Source: Caproiciproducens sp. NJN-50
GTDB taxonomy: Bacteria; Bacillota; Clostridia; Oscillospirales; Acutalibacteraceae
Assembly (NCBI RefSeq): GCF_004103755.1
Contig: NZ_CP035283.1
Location: forward strand, 1,612,001 to 1,676,000
Reading direction: 5' to 3'
Length of the DNA: 64,000 nucleotides
This document shows positions 31,883 through 42,095 of this stretch, one piece after another (position 1 is the first letter of the stretch; every line of letters begins with the position of its first letter). The position numbers and the translations under genes are program-made. The notes beneath the pieces were generated by a model, which had not been told where the DNA came from, ran no database searches, and saw nothing but the letters and a program-made list of their open reading frames with translations.

Positions 31883-33709
31883 TTACTCAACGGTAACTGA
31901 CTTGGACAGATTGCGCGGTCTGTCAATATCGCATCCTCTCAATGAAGCGATATCGTATGCAAGCATCTGAAGCGGGACAATCGCAAGTGACGGCATCATC
32001 ATCTCGCAGATTTCAGGAAGATAGTACTGGTAGTCGGTTTCTTTCTCAAACTGTAGGTCGTTTTTGGACGTCAAAGAGAGGACGACAGCTCCGCGCGCCT
32101 TGACTTCTTTGATGTTGCTAATGACCTTACTGGTAAGGCGGCCCTGAGTAGCCGGGGCAACAACCAGAGTTCCTTCTTCAATCAGGGAAATCGTTCCATG
32201 TTTCAGTTCTCCCGCGGCGTATGCCTCGGAATGTATGTAAGCAATTTCTTTCAGCTTATGCGCGCCTTCAAGCGAAAGGGCATAATCCAGATTTCTTCCA
32301 ATAAAAAAGATATCCTTGCAGTTATAAAATTTTTTGGCAAACTTTTTTACCATGTTCCGTCCGTGAAGAACCTCTTTAATTTGATCAGGAAGAATTTTCA
32401 ATTGTGAAATATAATAGGCGTACTCCTTCGGGGAAAGGAATCCAAGGAGATCCGACAGGTAAATGGCAAGAAGATAAATCACCGCCAATTGTGTGCTGTA
32501 GGCCTTTGTTGCCGCAACCGCTGTTTCCGGGCCGGCCCATGTGTAAATCACATCGCTTGATTCGCGGGCAACGGAGCTGTCAATTGCGTTGACGATTGAA
32601 ATCACGCGGGAACCATGCCTTTTTGCTTCCCTTAGAGCCGCGAGGGTATCCGAAGTTTCCCCGGACTGGCTGATAACGAGGGTAAGCACGTTTTGATTGA
32701 TAATTGGGTGGCGGTAACGAAATTCGGAGGCCACATCCACTTCGACCGGAATCCGCGTGAACTGTTCCAGAATATATTTCGCGGCAACACCAGCATGATA
32801 AGCAGAACCACAGCCGATAATTTGGATTCTCACAATATTTTTCATCTGCTCCTGCGTTAGAACCATCCGGTCCAGCACGATTTTTCCATTCTGAATTCTG
32901 GGCGATATGGTATCGCGGACGGCCTTTGGCTGCTCCATGATTTCCTTTTCCATAAAATGGCTGTATCCGCTTTTTTCGGCAGCCGCGATATCCCAGGAAA
33001 TATGGGTAGTTTTTTTGGGGATCGGATTGCCGTCCAAGCTGCGGATTTGAACGGAATCCTTTTTTATGATTGCCACTTCTTCTTGTTCCAAGCGGTAGAC
33101 GTCCCGTGTTTTGCCCAAAATGGATGGAATATCGGACGCGATAAAATTTTCATTTTTTCCAATTCCGACCGCAAGAGGACTGTCCTTGCAGAAAGCGATG
33201 ATCCGGTCGGGACAGTCACGGCAGAGGACGGCAAACGCGTAGGAACCCTCGATTTTTTGAATCGTTTTGAAAACGGCCTCAAGAATATCTCCCTCATAAA
33301 AAAATTCCAGCAGCTGGGCGGCTACTTCCGTATCCGTATCGGAGATAAAGTGAAACCCAATATCGGTTAAGCGATTCTTCAGCACACGATAGTTTTCAAT
33401 GATGCCGTTGTGGACAACGGCAAACATTTCGGAGCCGCTCGCCTGCGGATGCGCGTTCACGTCCAGCGGCTTGCCGTGCGTCGCCCATCGGATGTGTCCA
33501 ATCCCAACGGTACCCGAAACGTCGGTCCCATAATGTGTTTTTTCTTTCAGAACTTTCAGATTTCCCCTTGCCTTCGCTATTTCAAGAGAAGACCCATTGT
33601 AAACGGCAACGCCGGCTGAGTCGTATCCTTTGTATTCCAGCTTTTCCAGTCCCTGAAGTAAGATTGGGGCGGCCTGTTCCCCGCCCGCATACCCGACGAT
33701 ACCGCACAT
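31883..33709 (-). CDS. glmS: Glutamine-fructose-6-phosphate aminotransferase
   Basis: Enzyme of 608 residues making glucosamine-6-phosphate for peptidoglycan precursors. The nucleophilic Cys2 is in MCGIVGYAGG, and two SIS isomerase domains (SQSGETSDT and a C-terminal one) end at the conserved PRNLSKSVTVE. The start is fixed by the need for Cys2; an apparent N-terminal extension in the same frame is non-coding. GAGGTG is the SD. The 120-bp gap before it is too short for a glmS ribozyme and shows none of its core; a GC-rich hairpin with an internal loop lies there instead. Confidence 0.97.
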   Translation of the reverse strand: MCGIVGYAGGEQAAPILLQGLEKLEYKGYDSAGVAVYNGSSLEIAKARGNLKVLKEKTHYGTDVSGTVGIGHIRWATHGKPLDVNAHPQASGSEMFAVVHNGIIENYRVLKNRLTDIGFHFISDTDTEVAAQLLEFFYEGDILEAVFKTIQKIEGSYAFAVLCRDCPDRIIAFCKDSPLAVGIGKNENFIASDIPSILGKTRDVYRLEQEEVAIIKKDSVQIRSLDGNPIPKKTTHISWDIAAAEKSGYSHFMEKEIMEQPKAVRDTISPRIQNGKIVLDRMVLTQEQMKNIVRIQIIGCGSAYHAGVAAKYILEQFTRIPVEVDVASEFRYRHPIINQNVLTLVISQSGETSDTLAALREAKRHGSRVISIVNAIDSSVARESSDVIYTWAGPETAVAATKAYSTQLAVIYLLAIYLSDLLGFLSPKEYAYYISQLKILPDQIKEVLHGRNMVKKFAKKFYNCKDIFFIGRNLDYALSLEGAHKLKEIAYIHSEAYAAGELKHGTISLIEEGTLVVAPATQGRLTSKVISNIKEVKARGAVVLSLTSKNDLQFEKETDYQYYLPEICEMMMPSLAIVPLQMLAYDIASLRGCDIDRPRNLSKSVTVE

Positions 33710-33829
33710 GGAGGATTCACCTCTTTCAGAAATTCCGTTAAAGAAAGAAATCCAAAACGCCGGCAAGGCGGGCTGCACTGGCAAAACCGCCGGGCCGGAC
33801 ATTTCAGGTCCCTATTGAGATTAAGAAAA

Positions 33830-35107
33830 TTAACGATACAGGATATCTTCACGGGACGGGCCGTTGGAGACCATGTGAATCGGCACCCCGATCTCTTTTT
33901 CCGCAAACTCCACATAATTGCGGGCATTTTCCGGAAGGTCCCCGTAGCGCCGGATTCCACGGATATCACATTTCCAGCCCGGCAGCCTTTTCAGAATCGG
34001 TTTGCATCGCTTGAGATCCGGCGTGGTCGGGAAAGAATCGATTTTCTTACCGTCGAGCTCATAGGCGACACAAACCGGAATTTCATCCAGATATCCCAAC
34101 GCATCCAGGACGGTAAAAGCGATGGAAGTGGCGCCCTGAACGCGGCATCCATAGCGCGAAGCGACCAGATCCAGCCAGCCCATTCTGCGCGGACGTCCCG
34201 TGGTAGCCCCAAATTCTCCGCCGTCTCCCCCTCTGTTGCGCAATTCGTCGGCTTCTTCCCCGAAAATTTCGCTGACAAATTCCCCTGCGCCAACCGCGCT
34301 GGAATATGCCTTTACAACTGTAATGATGTTTTTGATTTCATAGGGTGGAACCCCCGCTCCGACCGCACCGTAGGCAGCCAGGGTGTGCGAAGAAGTCACC
34401 ATCGGGTAAATTCCGAAATCGGGGTCTTTCAAAGCGCCGAGCTGGCCTTCCAGAAGAATATTCTTTCCCTCACCGACGGCATGATAGAGAAATTCAAAAG
34501 TGTCCGCCACGTATGGTTCCAGTTCCCGCCTGTACTTTTTCAATTGTTCCATAAGTGCATCCACAGTCAGCTTCGGCTGGTGATACAAATACTCATAATA
34601 AACATTCTTCAGCGTCACGATCCGCTCCGCCTTTTCCCTCAGATCCGCCTCATCCCCAAAAAGCTCGCTGATCTGAAAGCCGATCTTTGCGAATTTGTCC
34701 GAATAAAACGGGGCGATTCCGGACCGTGTGGAACCGAATGAACGGGAGGAAAGCCTTGCCTCCTCAAACGAATCGAGCTGGATATGGTAGGGCATGACCA
34801 GCTGCGCCCGGTTTGAAACCATGATCTTCGGTTTCGGAACACCGCGCTCCTCTAAAGATTTCAATTCCGCAATAAATTTTTCCGCACTCAGGGCAACGCC
34901 GTTCCCGATAATATTGGTGGTATGATCATAGAATACTCCGGATGGAAGCTGATGCAGGGCAAATTTGCCGTAATGGTTGATTATGGTATGGCCCGCATTG
35001 CTGCCTCCCTGAAAGCGAATCACGATGTCAGACTTCGCAGCTTCCACGTCCGTGATTTTGCCTTTTCCTTCGTCTCCCCAGTTCGCACCAACAATCGCTG
35101 TAATCAT
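33830..35107 (-). CDS. purA: Adenylosuccinate synthetase
   Basis: Enzyme of 425 residues joining IMP and aspartate with GTP hydrolysis, the first AMP-specific step. The start VGANWGDEGKGKITD contains the phosphate-binding loop and catalytic Asp; GGSNAGHTI contains the catalytic His. ATG with GGAGTG upstream. A separate promoter precedes it, so purA-glmS-guaA may be expressed apart from purB. Confidence 0.97.
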   Translation of the reverse strand: MITAIVGANWGDEGKGKITDVEAAKSDIVIRFQGGSNAGHTIINHYGKFALHQLPSGVFYDHTTNIIGNGVALSAEKFIAELKSLEERGVPKPKIMVSNRAQLVMPYHIQLDSFEEARLSSRSFGSTRSGIAPFYSDKFAKIGFQISELFGDEADLREKAERIVTLKNVYYEYLYHQPKLTVDALMEQLKKYRRELEPYVADTFEFLYHAVGEGKNILLEGQLGALKDPDFGIYPMVTSSHTLAAYGAVGAGVPPYEIKNIITVVKAYSSAVGAGEFVSEIFGEEADELRNRGGDGGEFGATTGRPRRMGWLDLVASRYGCRVQGATSIAFTVLDALGYLDEIPVCVAYELDGKKIDSFPTTPDLKRCKPILKRLPGWKCDIRGIRRYGDLPENARNYVEFAEKEIGVPIHMVSNGPSREDILYR

Positions 35108-35187
35108 TTTCTCACTCCGCCGCGCCGCTACGGTAAAAACTTACTGCCCTGCGGCCGGATTTAAGGCAGCATCCACACAACCTGTTT

Positions 35188-35216
35188 ATCATAACATAAA
35201 CGGACTGCAAAAACAA
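35188..35216 (-). promoter_or_regulatory. purA promoter
   Basis: Minus strand: TTGTTT (35216-35211), 17 bp, TATGAT (35193-35188), about 80 bp before purA in the 113-bp purB-purA gap. Confidence 0.6.
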
Positions 35217-35220
35217 ATGG

Positions 35221-36651
35221 TTAAACGGTAATATCGGCCTTAATTTCCTTCATCTGCCCGTATCGTTCCAGCGCGGGCTGGACGATTTCGCGGAGAAAGT
35301 CCTCCGTTTGCCGGGGGGCCCTTCCCACAAATTTCTCAGGGCTGACCGTCCGGTCCAGTTCTTCCCTGGTAACTCCGAAAGCGGGGTCGGCGGCGATCCG
35401 GTCCAGGAGATCGTTCTCTCCGCCCTCCTCTTTGACGATGCGGGAGGCCGCCATGGAATGCACCCGGATGCGCTCATGGAGCTGCTGGCGGTCGGCGCCG
35501 CGCTTGACGGCGTCCATCATGATATTTTCGGTCGCCATAAACGGCAGTTCCCGGTTCAGGTGCTGTAAAATCACTTTTGGATAAACGACCAGCCCGTCCG
35601 CCACATTCTCATAGAGATTGAGAATTCCGTCCACAGCCAAAAACGCCTCCGGAACGCTGATCCGCTTGTTCGCCGAGTCGTCCAGCGTGCGTTCAAACCA
35701 TTGCGCCGCTTCGGTGATGCAGGGATTCAGGCTGTCGACGATCACATAGCGCGCAAGGGAAGCAATCCGCTCGCTGCGCATCGGATTCCTCTTGTAAGCC
35801 ATCGCGGAGGAACCGATCTGATTCTTTTCGAACGGCTCCTCGACTTCCTTTAAGTGCTGAAGAAGGCGGATGTCGTTGGAAAACTTCGCGGCGCTTTGGG
35901 CAATCCCGCTCAAGACGGCCAAAATGCGGCTGTCCAGCTTTCTGGTATAGGTTTGCCCGGAAACGGCAAAGCAAGCCCTGTAGCCCATTTTCTCCGCGAT
36001 GAGGTCATCCAGGCGCTTTACCTTTTCCTGGTCGCCGTCGAAAAGCTCCAAAAAACTCGCCTGCGTGCCTGTCGTCCCCTTGGAACCGAGCAGCTTCGAC
36101 TGGGAAAGCAGATATTCCACGTCGTCCAGGTCCATCAGAAGGTCCTGAATCCAGAGGGTTGCGCGCTTCCCGACTGTGGTCGGCTGGGCGGGCTGAAAAT
36201 GAGTAAACGCCAGCGTCGGCAGATCCTTATATTCCAGCGCAAATTTGGAAAGGACCCGGACCGTGCCGACCAGTTTGTTCCGGACAAGCCGGAGAGCTTC
36301 CGTCATTACGATAAGATCCGTGTTGTCGCCGACATAGCAGGAGGTCGCGCCAAGGTGGATGATCGGCTCCGCCTTCGGACACTGCTGTCCAAAAGCATAA
36401 ACATGGGACATGACATCGTGCCGGACGATTCTTTCGCGCTCTTCGGCCACTTTGTAGTTGATATCGTCCTGATGGGCGGTCATTTCATCGATCTGTTCCT
36501 GGGTAATGTTCAGACCAAGCTCTTTTTCCGCCTGTGCCAGGGCGATCCATAGCCTGCGCCAGGTGCGGAACTTTTTATCCGGAGAAAAAAGATAACTCAT
36601 TTCCTTACTGGCATATCGTTTGGAAAGAGGTGATTCATAGCTGTCTTTCAA
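35221..36651 (-). CDS. purB: Adenylosuccinate lyase
   Basis: Enzyme of 476 residues of the fumarase/aspartase superfamily that acts twice in purine synthesis (SAICAR to AICAR, adenylosuccinate to AMP). The superfamily signature SSAMAYKRNPMRSERI is intact, with TTVGKRATLW and a C-terminal helical domain. It follows purF by 21 nt on the same strand. Confidence 0.96.
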   Translation of the reverse strand: MKDSYESPLSKRYASKEMSYLFSPDKKFRTWRRLWIALAQAEKELGLNITQEQIDEMTAHQDDINYKVAEERERIVRHDVMSHVYAFGQQCPKAEPIIHLGATSCYVGDNTDLIVMTEALRLVRNKLVGTVRVLSKFALEYKDLPTLAFTHFQPAQPTTVGKRATLWIQDLLMDLDDVEYLLSQSKLLGSKGTTGTQASFLELFDGDQEKVKRLDDLIAEKMGYRACFAVSGQTYTRKLDSRILAVLSGIAQSAAKFSNDIRLLQHLKEVEEPFEKNQIGSSAMAYKRNPMRSERIASLARYVIVDSLNPCITEAAQWFERTLDDSANKRISVPEAFLAVDGILNLYENVADGLVVYPKVILQHLNRELPFMATENIMMDAVKRGADRQQLHERIRVHSMAASRIVKEEGGENDLLDRIAADPAFGVTREELDRTVSPEKFVGRAPRQTEDFLREIVQPALERYGQMKEIKADITV

Positions 36652-36672
36652 TCGTTTCGGCCTCCATGCAGA

Positions 36673-38133
36673 TTACAGCCGTTTGATCGGCATGCAGTAA
36701 TCATAATTTTTCTTGGCAACCAGATAATCCGGAACTTCAGCCGGATATTTTCCCGAAAAACAGGCGTCACAGCAGCCGCTGCACCCGATCCCTGAAAGGT
36801 CAAGCATCTTCGGCAGATTTTCAAGCCTTAGAAAATCGATTGAATCCGCGAAGCTCATCTTCCCGATTTCTTCAACGCTGTGGTGACAGGCGATCAGATC
36901 ATCTTTCGAGGGAATATCGGTCCCATAGTAACAGGGCCACAGGAACGGAGGAGAGCTGATTCTCAGGTGAACCTCTTTCGCGCCGGCCTCCTTGAGCATG
37001 GACACAATGCGCGCGCTGGTCGTGCCGCGGACGATGGAATCGTCCAGCATAATGACGCGCTTCCCTTTTACCGCGGTGTGAAGGGAATTCAGCTTGATCC
37101 GCACGCTGTTTTCCCGTTCCGACTGGCTCGGCTTGATAAAAGTCCGCCCGATGTAGCTGTTTTTGACGATCCCTTTCTGATAGGGAATACCGGATTCTTC
37201 GCTGTATCCGATCGCCGCGTCGATTCCGGATTCGGGGACGCCGATGACGATATCTGCGTCGACCGGATGTTGTCTGGCAAGAAGGCGCCCTGCTTTTTTC
37301 CGCGCCTCATAGACGCTGATCCCGTCGATCACGCTGTCCGTTCTGGCAAAATAAATATACTCAAAGACACAGAGCGACTTCTTTGCCGTCACCTCGTCCC
37401 GGATGGAACGCAGCCCGTTTTCATCGGCCACAACGATTTCGCCCGGCAGCACATCCCGCACAAATTCCGCGCCGCAGGCGTCAAGCGCACAGGTTTCGGA
37501 TGCAAACACATAGGAGTTGTTGATCTTACCGATGCAGAGAGGGCGGAATCCGTGAACGTCGCGCACGGCAATCAGCTTCTGCGGGCTCATGATCACCATG
37601 GAGTAGGAACCGTGGACCTTTTTGACGGCGCGGTGAACGGCTTCTTCAATGGAAGGCGCCTCGACCCGTTCCCGCGCGATCATATAGGCAAACACTTCCG
37701 TGTCGATGGTAGTTTGGAAAATGCTGCCCTGTTTGGCAAGCAGCTGATGTAATTCGTAAGCATTTGTCAGATTTCCGTTATGCGCGATGGCAAGAGTCCC
37801 CTTGATATATCGCATGACCAAGGGCTGCGCATTTTCACGCACGCTTGCCCCCGCCGTGGAATACCGGACATGACCCACCGACATCTGCCCCTTGAACCGG
37901 TCGAGAATTTCGTGATTAAATACTTCCGTAACCAGACCCATGTCCTTATAGTAGGAAATCACACCCCGGTCGTTCACTGCGATGCCGCAGCTTTCCTGCC
38001 CTCTGTGCTGGAGAGCAAGAAGGCCGTTGTAGGCCGCATAGGCGGGGTCCAGAGTGCCGTCGGAATAAACGCCGAACACGCCGCATTCCTCATGCGGATG
38101 TCCGAAATCAGGTTCCGCAACGGAACAGTTCAA
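36673..38133 (-). CDS. purF: Amidophosphoribosyltransferase
   Basis: Enzyme of 486 residues for the first committed step of purine synthesis (PRPP plus glutamine). A short propeptide precedes the nucleophilic Cys in HEECGVFGV (Cys17 of the precursor). The PRPP-binding motif is VIMLDDSIVRGTTS, and the C-terminal CSGCCDACFSG is typical of the Bacillus-type enzyme carrying a 4Fe-4S cluster. The TTG start at 38133 has GGGAGG about 8 nt upstream; the open frame further upstream lies inside purC and is not used. 19 nt separate it from purC. Confidence 0.96.
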   Translation of the reverse strand: MNCSVAEPDFGHPHEECGVFGVYSDGTLDPAYAAYNGLLALQHRGQESCGIAVNDRGVISYYKDMGLVTEVFNHEILDRFKGQMSVGHVRYSTAGASVRENAQPLVMRYIKGTLAIAHNGNLTNAYELHQLLAKQGSIFQTTIDTEVFAYMIARERVEAPSIEEAVHRAVKKVHGSYSMVIMSPQKLIAVRDVHGFRPLCIGKINNSYVFASETCALDACGAEFVRDVLPGEIVVADENGLRSIRDEVTAKKSLCVFEYIYFARTDSVIDGISVYEARKKAGRLLARQHPVDADIVIGVPESGIDAAIGYSEESGIPYQKGIVKNSYIGRTFIKPSQSERENSVRIKLNSLHTAVKGKRVIMLDDSIVRGTTSARIVSMLKEAGAKEVHLRISSPPFLWPCYYGTDIPSKDDLIACHHSVEEIGKMSFADSIDFLRLENLPKMLDLSGIGCSGCCDACFSGKYPAEVPDYLVAKKNYDYCMPIKRL

Positions 38134-38152
38134 AAGACCACCCTCCCTTTCT

Positions 38153-38857
38153 TTACAGTCCGATCCGTTCCATGACCTCTTGATAGGCTTCTTCCACTCC
38201 GCCCATGTCGCGGCGGAACCGATCCTTGTCCAGCTTCTCGTGGGTGTGAACGTCCCAGAAACGGCAGGTGTCCGGGGAGATCTCATCCGCGAGGATGATT
38301 TTGCCGTGATAGCGCCCGAACTCCAGCTTGAAATCGATCAGCTCAATATTGACCGACAGGAAAAATTCTTTCAGAATTTCATTGATCTTCAGAGCGAAAG
38401 AGGAAATTTCGTCGACTTCCGCCTTCGTTGCATATCCAACAGCCAGAACGTGGCTCTCGTTGACCATGGGGTCGTCGAGCTCGTCGCATTTATAGCTGAA
38501 CTCCAAGACGGGGCGCTTCAGTTCCATTCCCTCTTTCAAACCAAGCCTTTTTGCCATGCTTCCCGCGGCCTTATTGCGGATAATCACTTCCAACGGAACG
38601 ATTTCCACTTTTTTAACCAGCGTTTCACGGTCGCTGAGCTGTTCCACAAAATGGGTCGGGACTCCTTTTTCTTCCAGCAGCTTGAAAAGATAGTTGGACA
38701 TTTTATTGTTGACAACGCCTTTTCCGGTAATCGTTCCCCGTTTCTGGCCGTTAAATGCGGTCGCATCGTCCTTGTAATCCACAATGCAAAGATCCCTGTC
38801 GTCGGTCGCGAAAACCTTTTTTGCTTTTCCCTCATAGAGCTGTTCCAATTTTTTCAT
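38153..38857 (-). CDS. purC: SAICAR synthetase
   Basis: Enzyme of 234 residues that ligates aspartate to CAIR in purine synthesis. Family motifs are LYEGKAKKVF, IIRNKAAGSMAKRLG and ILADEISPDTCRFWD. GGAGG precedes the ATG. Unusually for a purine cluster, it follows carB directly (19 nt), with no visible purine riboswitch or separate promoter. Confidence 0.96.
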   Translation of the reverse strand: MKKLEQLYEGKAKKVFATDDRDLCIVDYKDDATAFNGQKRGTITGKGVVNNKMSNYLFKLLEEKGVPTHFVEQLSDRETLVKKVEIVPLEVIIRNKAAGSMAKRLGLKEGMELKRPVLEFSYKCDELDDPMVNESHVLAVGYATKAEVDEISSFALKINEILKEFFLSVNIELIDFKLEFGRYHGKIILADEISPDTCRFWDVHTHEKLDKDRFRRDMGGVEEAYQEVMERIGL

Positions 38858-38876
38858 TTTCTTTTCCTCCAGACGG

Positions 38877-41800
38877 TTAAATAAAGTTCAAAAAAGCGGA
38901 AACTTTCGTAATATCGATGACGGACAGCTTCATGCTGTCCACATGCAGCGCGCAGTTCAGGAACGCGTTCGCCGTGTCGAGCGAGGTCAGGCACGGAATG
39001 CCGGCCTCGACGGCGTTCCGGCGGATCAGGTATCCGTCGCGCTTGTGCTCGTCCACTTTGGACGGGGTGTTGATGACCAAGTCGATTTCCCCGGAAATGA
39101 TATGATCCAGAATGTCCGGTTTCCCCGCCCCTACCTTTTTCGTCCGGATGGTGGGAATACCGTTGTCGTTCAGAAAATCGGAGGTCCCCTTGGTGGAATA
39201 GATCTTCCAGCCCAGGTCGTAAAGGCCCCGCGCGATGGGCAGCATTTCCTCCTTGTCGCCGTCTTTTACCGTAAGTATGACGTGGCCTTTCTGGATCATG
39301 TGGACTCCCGCGCCGTAAAAGGCTTTGATCAGCGCCTCGTCGTAAGTATGCGCGATGCCGAGCACCTCGCCGGTTGATTTCATTTCGGGTCCAAGATTAA
39401 CATCCTGCCCGTACAGTTTTTCGAACGAGAAAACGGGCATCTTGATGGCAATGAGGTCTCTTTCGTGCTGAAGCCCGTAATGATACCCCATCTCGGGGAG
39501 TTTTTTCCCGAAAAAGGCTCTGACGGCAAGCGGGACGATCGGAATGCCGGTGACCTTGCTGATATAGGGAACCGTGCGGGAAGAGCGCGGATTCGCCTCA
39601 ATCACATAGACCTCATCATCCCTGACGATATACTGAACGTTCAGAAGACCGACGACATGCAGGGCTTTCGCAAGGCGGCGCGTGTATTCCACAATCCTGT
39701 TCTGCATTGCCTTCTCCACGCCGATCGCGGGGTAAACGGAAATGCTGTCCCCGGAGTGGACACCAGCGCGTTCGATATGCTGCATGATGCCGGGGATAAC
39801 CGAATCGGTGCCGTCACAGACGGCATCCACTTCCACCTCGGTCCCCATAATGTACTTATCGACTAGGATCGGATGTTCCTGAGCCACGCGGTTGATGATT
39901 CCGATCTGCTGAACAATGTCCTCGTCGGCATAGGCGATCTGCATCCCCTGTCCTCCGAGCACATAGGACGGACGCACCAGAACCGGATAGCCAAGCTCAT
40001 GCGCCGCCGAGATCGCTTCATCGCAGGTGAAAACGGTCCTGCCGTCCGCTCGGGGAATGCCGCACTGATTCAGAATCGCGTCGAAACGCTCGCGGTCCTC
40101 TGCGGCATCAATGCTGTCGTAGGAGGAGCCAAGCAGCGGAATTCCCATGCCCTCGATGGCCTGCGCGAGCTTGATCGCGGTCTGGCCGCCGAACTGGACA
40201 ACCGCGCCGTCCGGCTGTTCCAGTTTGATGATGTGATAGACGTCCTCTTCCGTCAGCGGCTCGAAGTACAGCTTGTCGGCGATATCGAAATCCGTGCTGA
40301 CGGTTTCGGGATTGTTGTTGACGATGATGGTTTCATAGCCGAGTTCTTTCAGCGCCCAGACGCTGTGTACAGAGCAGAAGTCGAATTCGATCCCCTGCCC
40401 GATCCGGATGGGCCCGGACCCGATGACCAGAATCTTTTTGCGCTCTTTCTGCGGAACCGACTCGTTCCCGGTCCCGTAGCTGGAATAGTAATACGGGGTT
40501 TCCGCGTCAAATTCCGCGGCGCAGGTATCCACCATCTTGTAAACGGGCTGAATCTTCCATTCTTCTTCGAGAGAACGGATCTCCTCGACGCTTTTGCCGC
40601 AGAGCTTCGATATGGTTTGATCCATAAACTCATATTTCTTCGCCTTCAACAGCAGAGCGTGATCCAATTCCTTTTCGGCGAGTTCTTTTTCCACCTGAAT
40701 GATATTATAAAACTTCTGTAAAAACCAACAGTCAATTTTTGTAATCTCATGAATATGATCAAACGAAACGCCGCGGCGAAGAGCCTCCGCCACCGCCCAC
40801 ATTCGCCGGTCGTCGATCACATGCAGCCTGTTGTCCAGCTCCGGATCGGACAGCTCTGCGAACTCGGCATCCATCAGGCTATATACGTTCTGTTCCAGGC
40901 AGCGGATTGCTTTCATCAATGCCGCCTCAAAGTCGGGCGCGATGCCCATGACTTCTCCGGTCGCTTTCATCTGGGTCCCGAGAATTCGTTTTGCAAAAAT
41001 GAATTTGTCAAACGGCCAGCGCGGAATTTTTACAACGCAGTAATCCAGCGTCGGCTCAAAGCAGGCAAAGGTTTTTTGGGTGATCGCGTTCGGAATTTCA
41101 TCCAGCGTGTAGCCAAGCGCGATCTTTGAGGCGACTTTCGCAATCGGATACCCGGTCGCCTTGGAGGCAAGGGCCGAGGAGCGGCTCACGCGCGGATTCA
41201 CTTCAATTACAACGTACTCAAAGCTGTCCGGGTTCAGCGCAAACTGTACGTTGCAGCCGCCCTCCACCTTCAGTTCCCGAATGATGGAAAGCGCCGCGCT
41301 GCGCAGCATCTGCAATTCCTTGTCTGCAAGGGTCTGGCAGGGGGCTACGACGATGGAATCGCCGGTGTGCACGCCGACCGGGTCGATATTTTCCATGTTG
41401 CAGACGGTGATGCAGTTGTCGTTTTTGTCCCGCATCACTTCGTACTCGATTTCCTTCCAGCCCGCGATGCAGCGTTCGATCAAAACCTGATGGACACGGC
41501 TCCGGTGCAGCCCGACCGTGGCGATATTGATCAGTTCCTCCTCGTCGGCCGCGATTCCTCCGCCGGTCCCGCCGAGGGTGTATGCCGGGCGCACAACAAC
41601 GGGATATCCGATCTTCTTTGCAGCCTCGACGCACTCGTCAATGCTTTCAGCGATGGAACTTTCCGCCATCGGCTGACGGATGCGCTCCATTGCCTCCTTG
41701 AAAAGCTCCCGGTCCTCCGCCATCCGTATCGTATTTGCGTCTGTGCCGATCATTTCAACATGGTTCTGTTTCAGAAAGCCGGATTCTTCAAGCTCGACCG

Positions 41801-42095
41801 CAAGGTTCAGCGCGTTCTGGCCGCCCAGAGTCGGAAGGACGCTGTCTGGATTTTCTTTCAGAATTACCTTTTTGATCGTCTCAATCGTCAGCGGTTCAAT
41901 GTAGACCTTGTCGGCGATCTGGCGGTCCGTCATGATCGTCGCAGGATTGGAGTTGATCAGAACGACTTCGATTCCCTCTTCGCGCAGCGCGCGGCAGGCC
42001 TGGGTTCCGGCATAGTCGAATTCCGCGGCCTGGCCGATGATAATCGGCCCGGAACCGATAATAACGACTTTTTTGATATCCTGTCTTTTGCTCAC
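38877..42095 (-). CDS. carB: Carbamoyl-phosphate synthase large subunit
   Basis: Enzyme subunit of 1072 residues with two homologous ATP-grasp halves, joined near residue 550, and a C-terminal allosteric MGS-like domain. The first half begins VVIIGSGPIIIGQAAEFDYAG, the second ILVIGSGPIRIGQGIEFDFC; each carries a full biotin-carboxylase-like ATP site. It makes carbamoyl phosphate for arginine and pyrimidines using ammonia channelled from CarA. Its start overlaps the carA stop by 4 nt (ATGA). Confidence 0.97.
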   Translation of the reverse strand: MSKRQDIKKVVIIGSGPIIIGQAAEFDYAGTQACRALREEGIEVVLINSNPATIMTDRQIADKVYIEPLTIETIKKVILKENPDSVLPTLGGQNALNLAVELEESGFLKQNHVEMIGTDANTIRMAEDRELFKEAMERIRQPMAESSIAESIDECVEAAKKIGYPVVVRPAYTLGGTGGGIAADEEELINIATVGLHRSRVHQVLIERCIAGWKEIEYEVMRDKNDNCITVCNMENIDPVGVHTGDSIVVAPCQTLADKELQMLRSAALSIIRELKVEGGCNVQFALNPDSFEYVVIEVNPRVSRSSALASKATGYPIAKVASKIALGYTLDEIPNAITQKTFACFEPTLDYCVVKIPRWPFDKFIFAKRILGTQMKATGEVMGIAPDFEAALMKAIRCLEQNVYSLMDAEFAELSDPELDNRLHVIDDRRMWAVAEALRRGVSFDHIHEITKIDCWFLQKFYNIIQVEKELAEKELDHALLLKAKKYEFMDQTISKLCGKSVEEIRSLEEEWKIQPVYKMVDTCAAEFDAETPYYYSSYGTGNESVPQKERKKILVIGSGPIRIGQGIEFDFCSVHSVWALKELGYETIIVNNNPETVSTDFDIADKLYFEPLTEEDVYHIIKLEQPDGAVVQFGGQTAIKLAQAIEGMGIPLLGSSYDSIDAAEDRERFDAILNQCGIPRADGRTVFTCDEAISAAHELGYPVLVRPSYVLGGQGMQIAYADEDIVQQIGIINRVAQEHPILVDKYIMGTEVEVDAVCDGTDSVIPGIMQHIERAGVHSGDSISVYPAIGVEKAMQNRIVEYTRRLAKALHVVGLLNVQYIVRDDEVYVIEANPRSSRTVPYISKVTGIPIVPLAVRAFFGKKLPEMGYHYGLQHERDLIAIKMPVFSFEKLYGQDVNLGPEMKSTGEVLGIAHTYDEALIKAFYGAGVHMIQKGHVILTVKDGDKEEMLPIARGLYDLGWKIYSTKGTSDFLNDNGIPTIRTKKVGAGKPDILDHIISGEIDLVINTPSKVDEHKRDGYLIRRNAVEAGIPCLTSLDTANAFLNCALHVDSMKLSVIDITKVSAFLNFI

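Noticed and set aside
31883..33802. N-terminal extension of GlmS upstream of Met at 33709
   Set aside because: GlmS needs Cys as residue 2 for catalysis; the extension would bury it and has no SD.
33710..33829. Possible glmS ribozyme upstream of glmS
   Set aside because: The gap is only 120 bp and I could not find the ribozyme core; only a GC-rich hairpin with an internal loop is visible.
33815..34741. Open frame of about 308 codons antisense to purA
   Set aside because: purA on the minus strand is unambiguous over the same bases; the plus frame has no family features.
36880..37752. Long open frame (290 codons) antisense to purF
   Set aside because: Shadow of a fully supported purF; no start signal or family resemblance.
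38858..38876. Purine riboswitch or PurR leader before purC
   Set aside because: Only 19 nt separate carB and purC, so there is no room for a leader.
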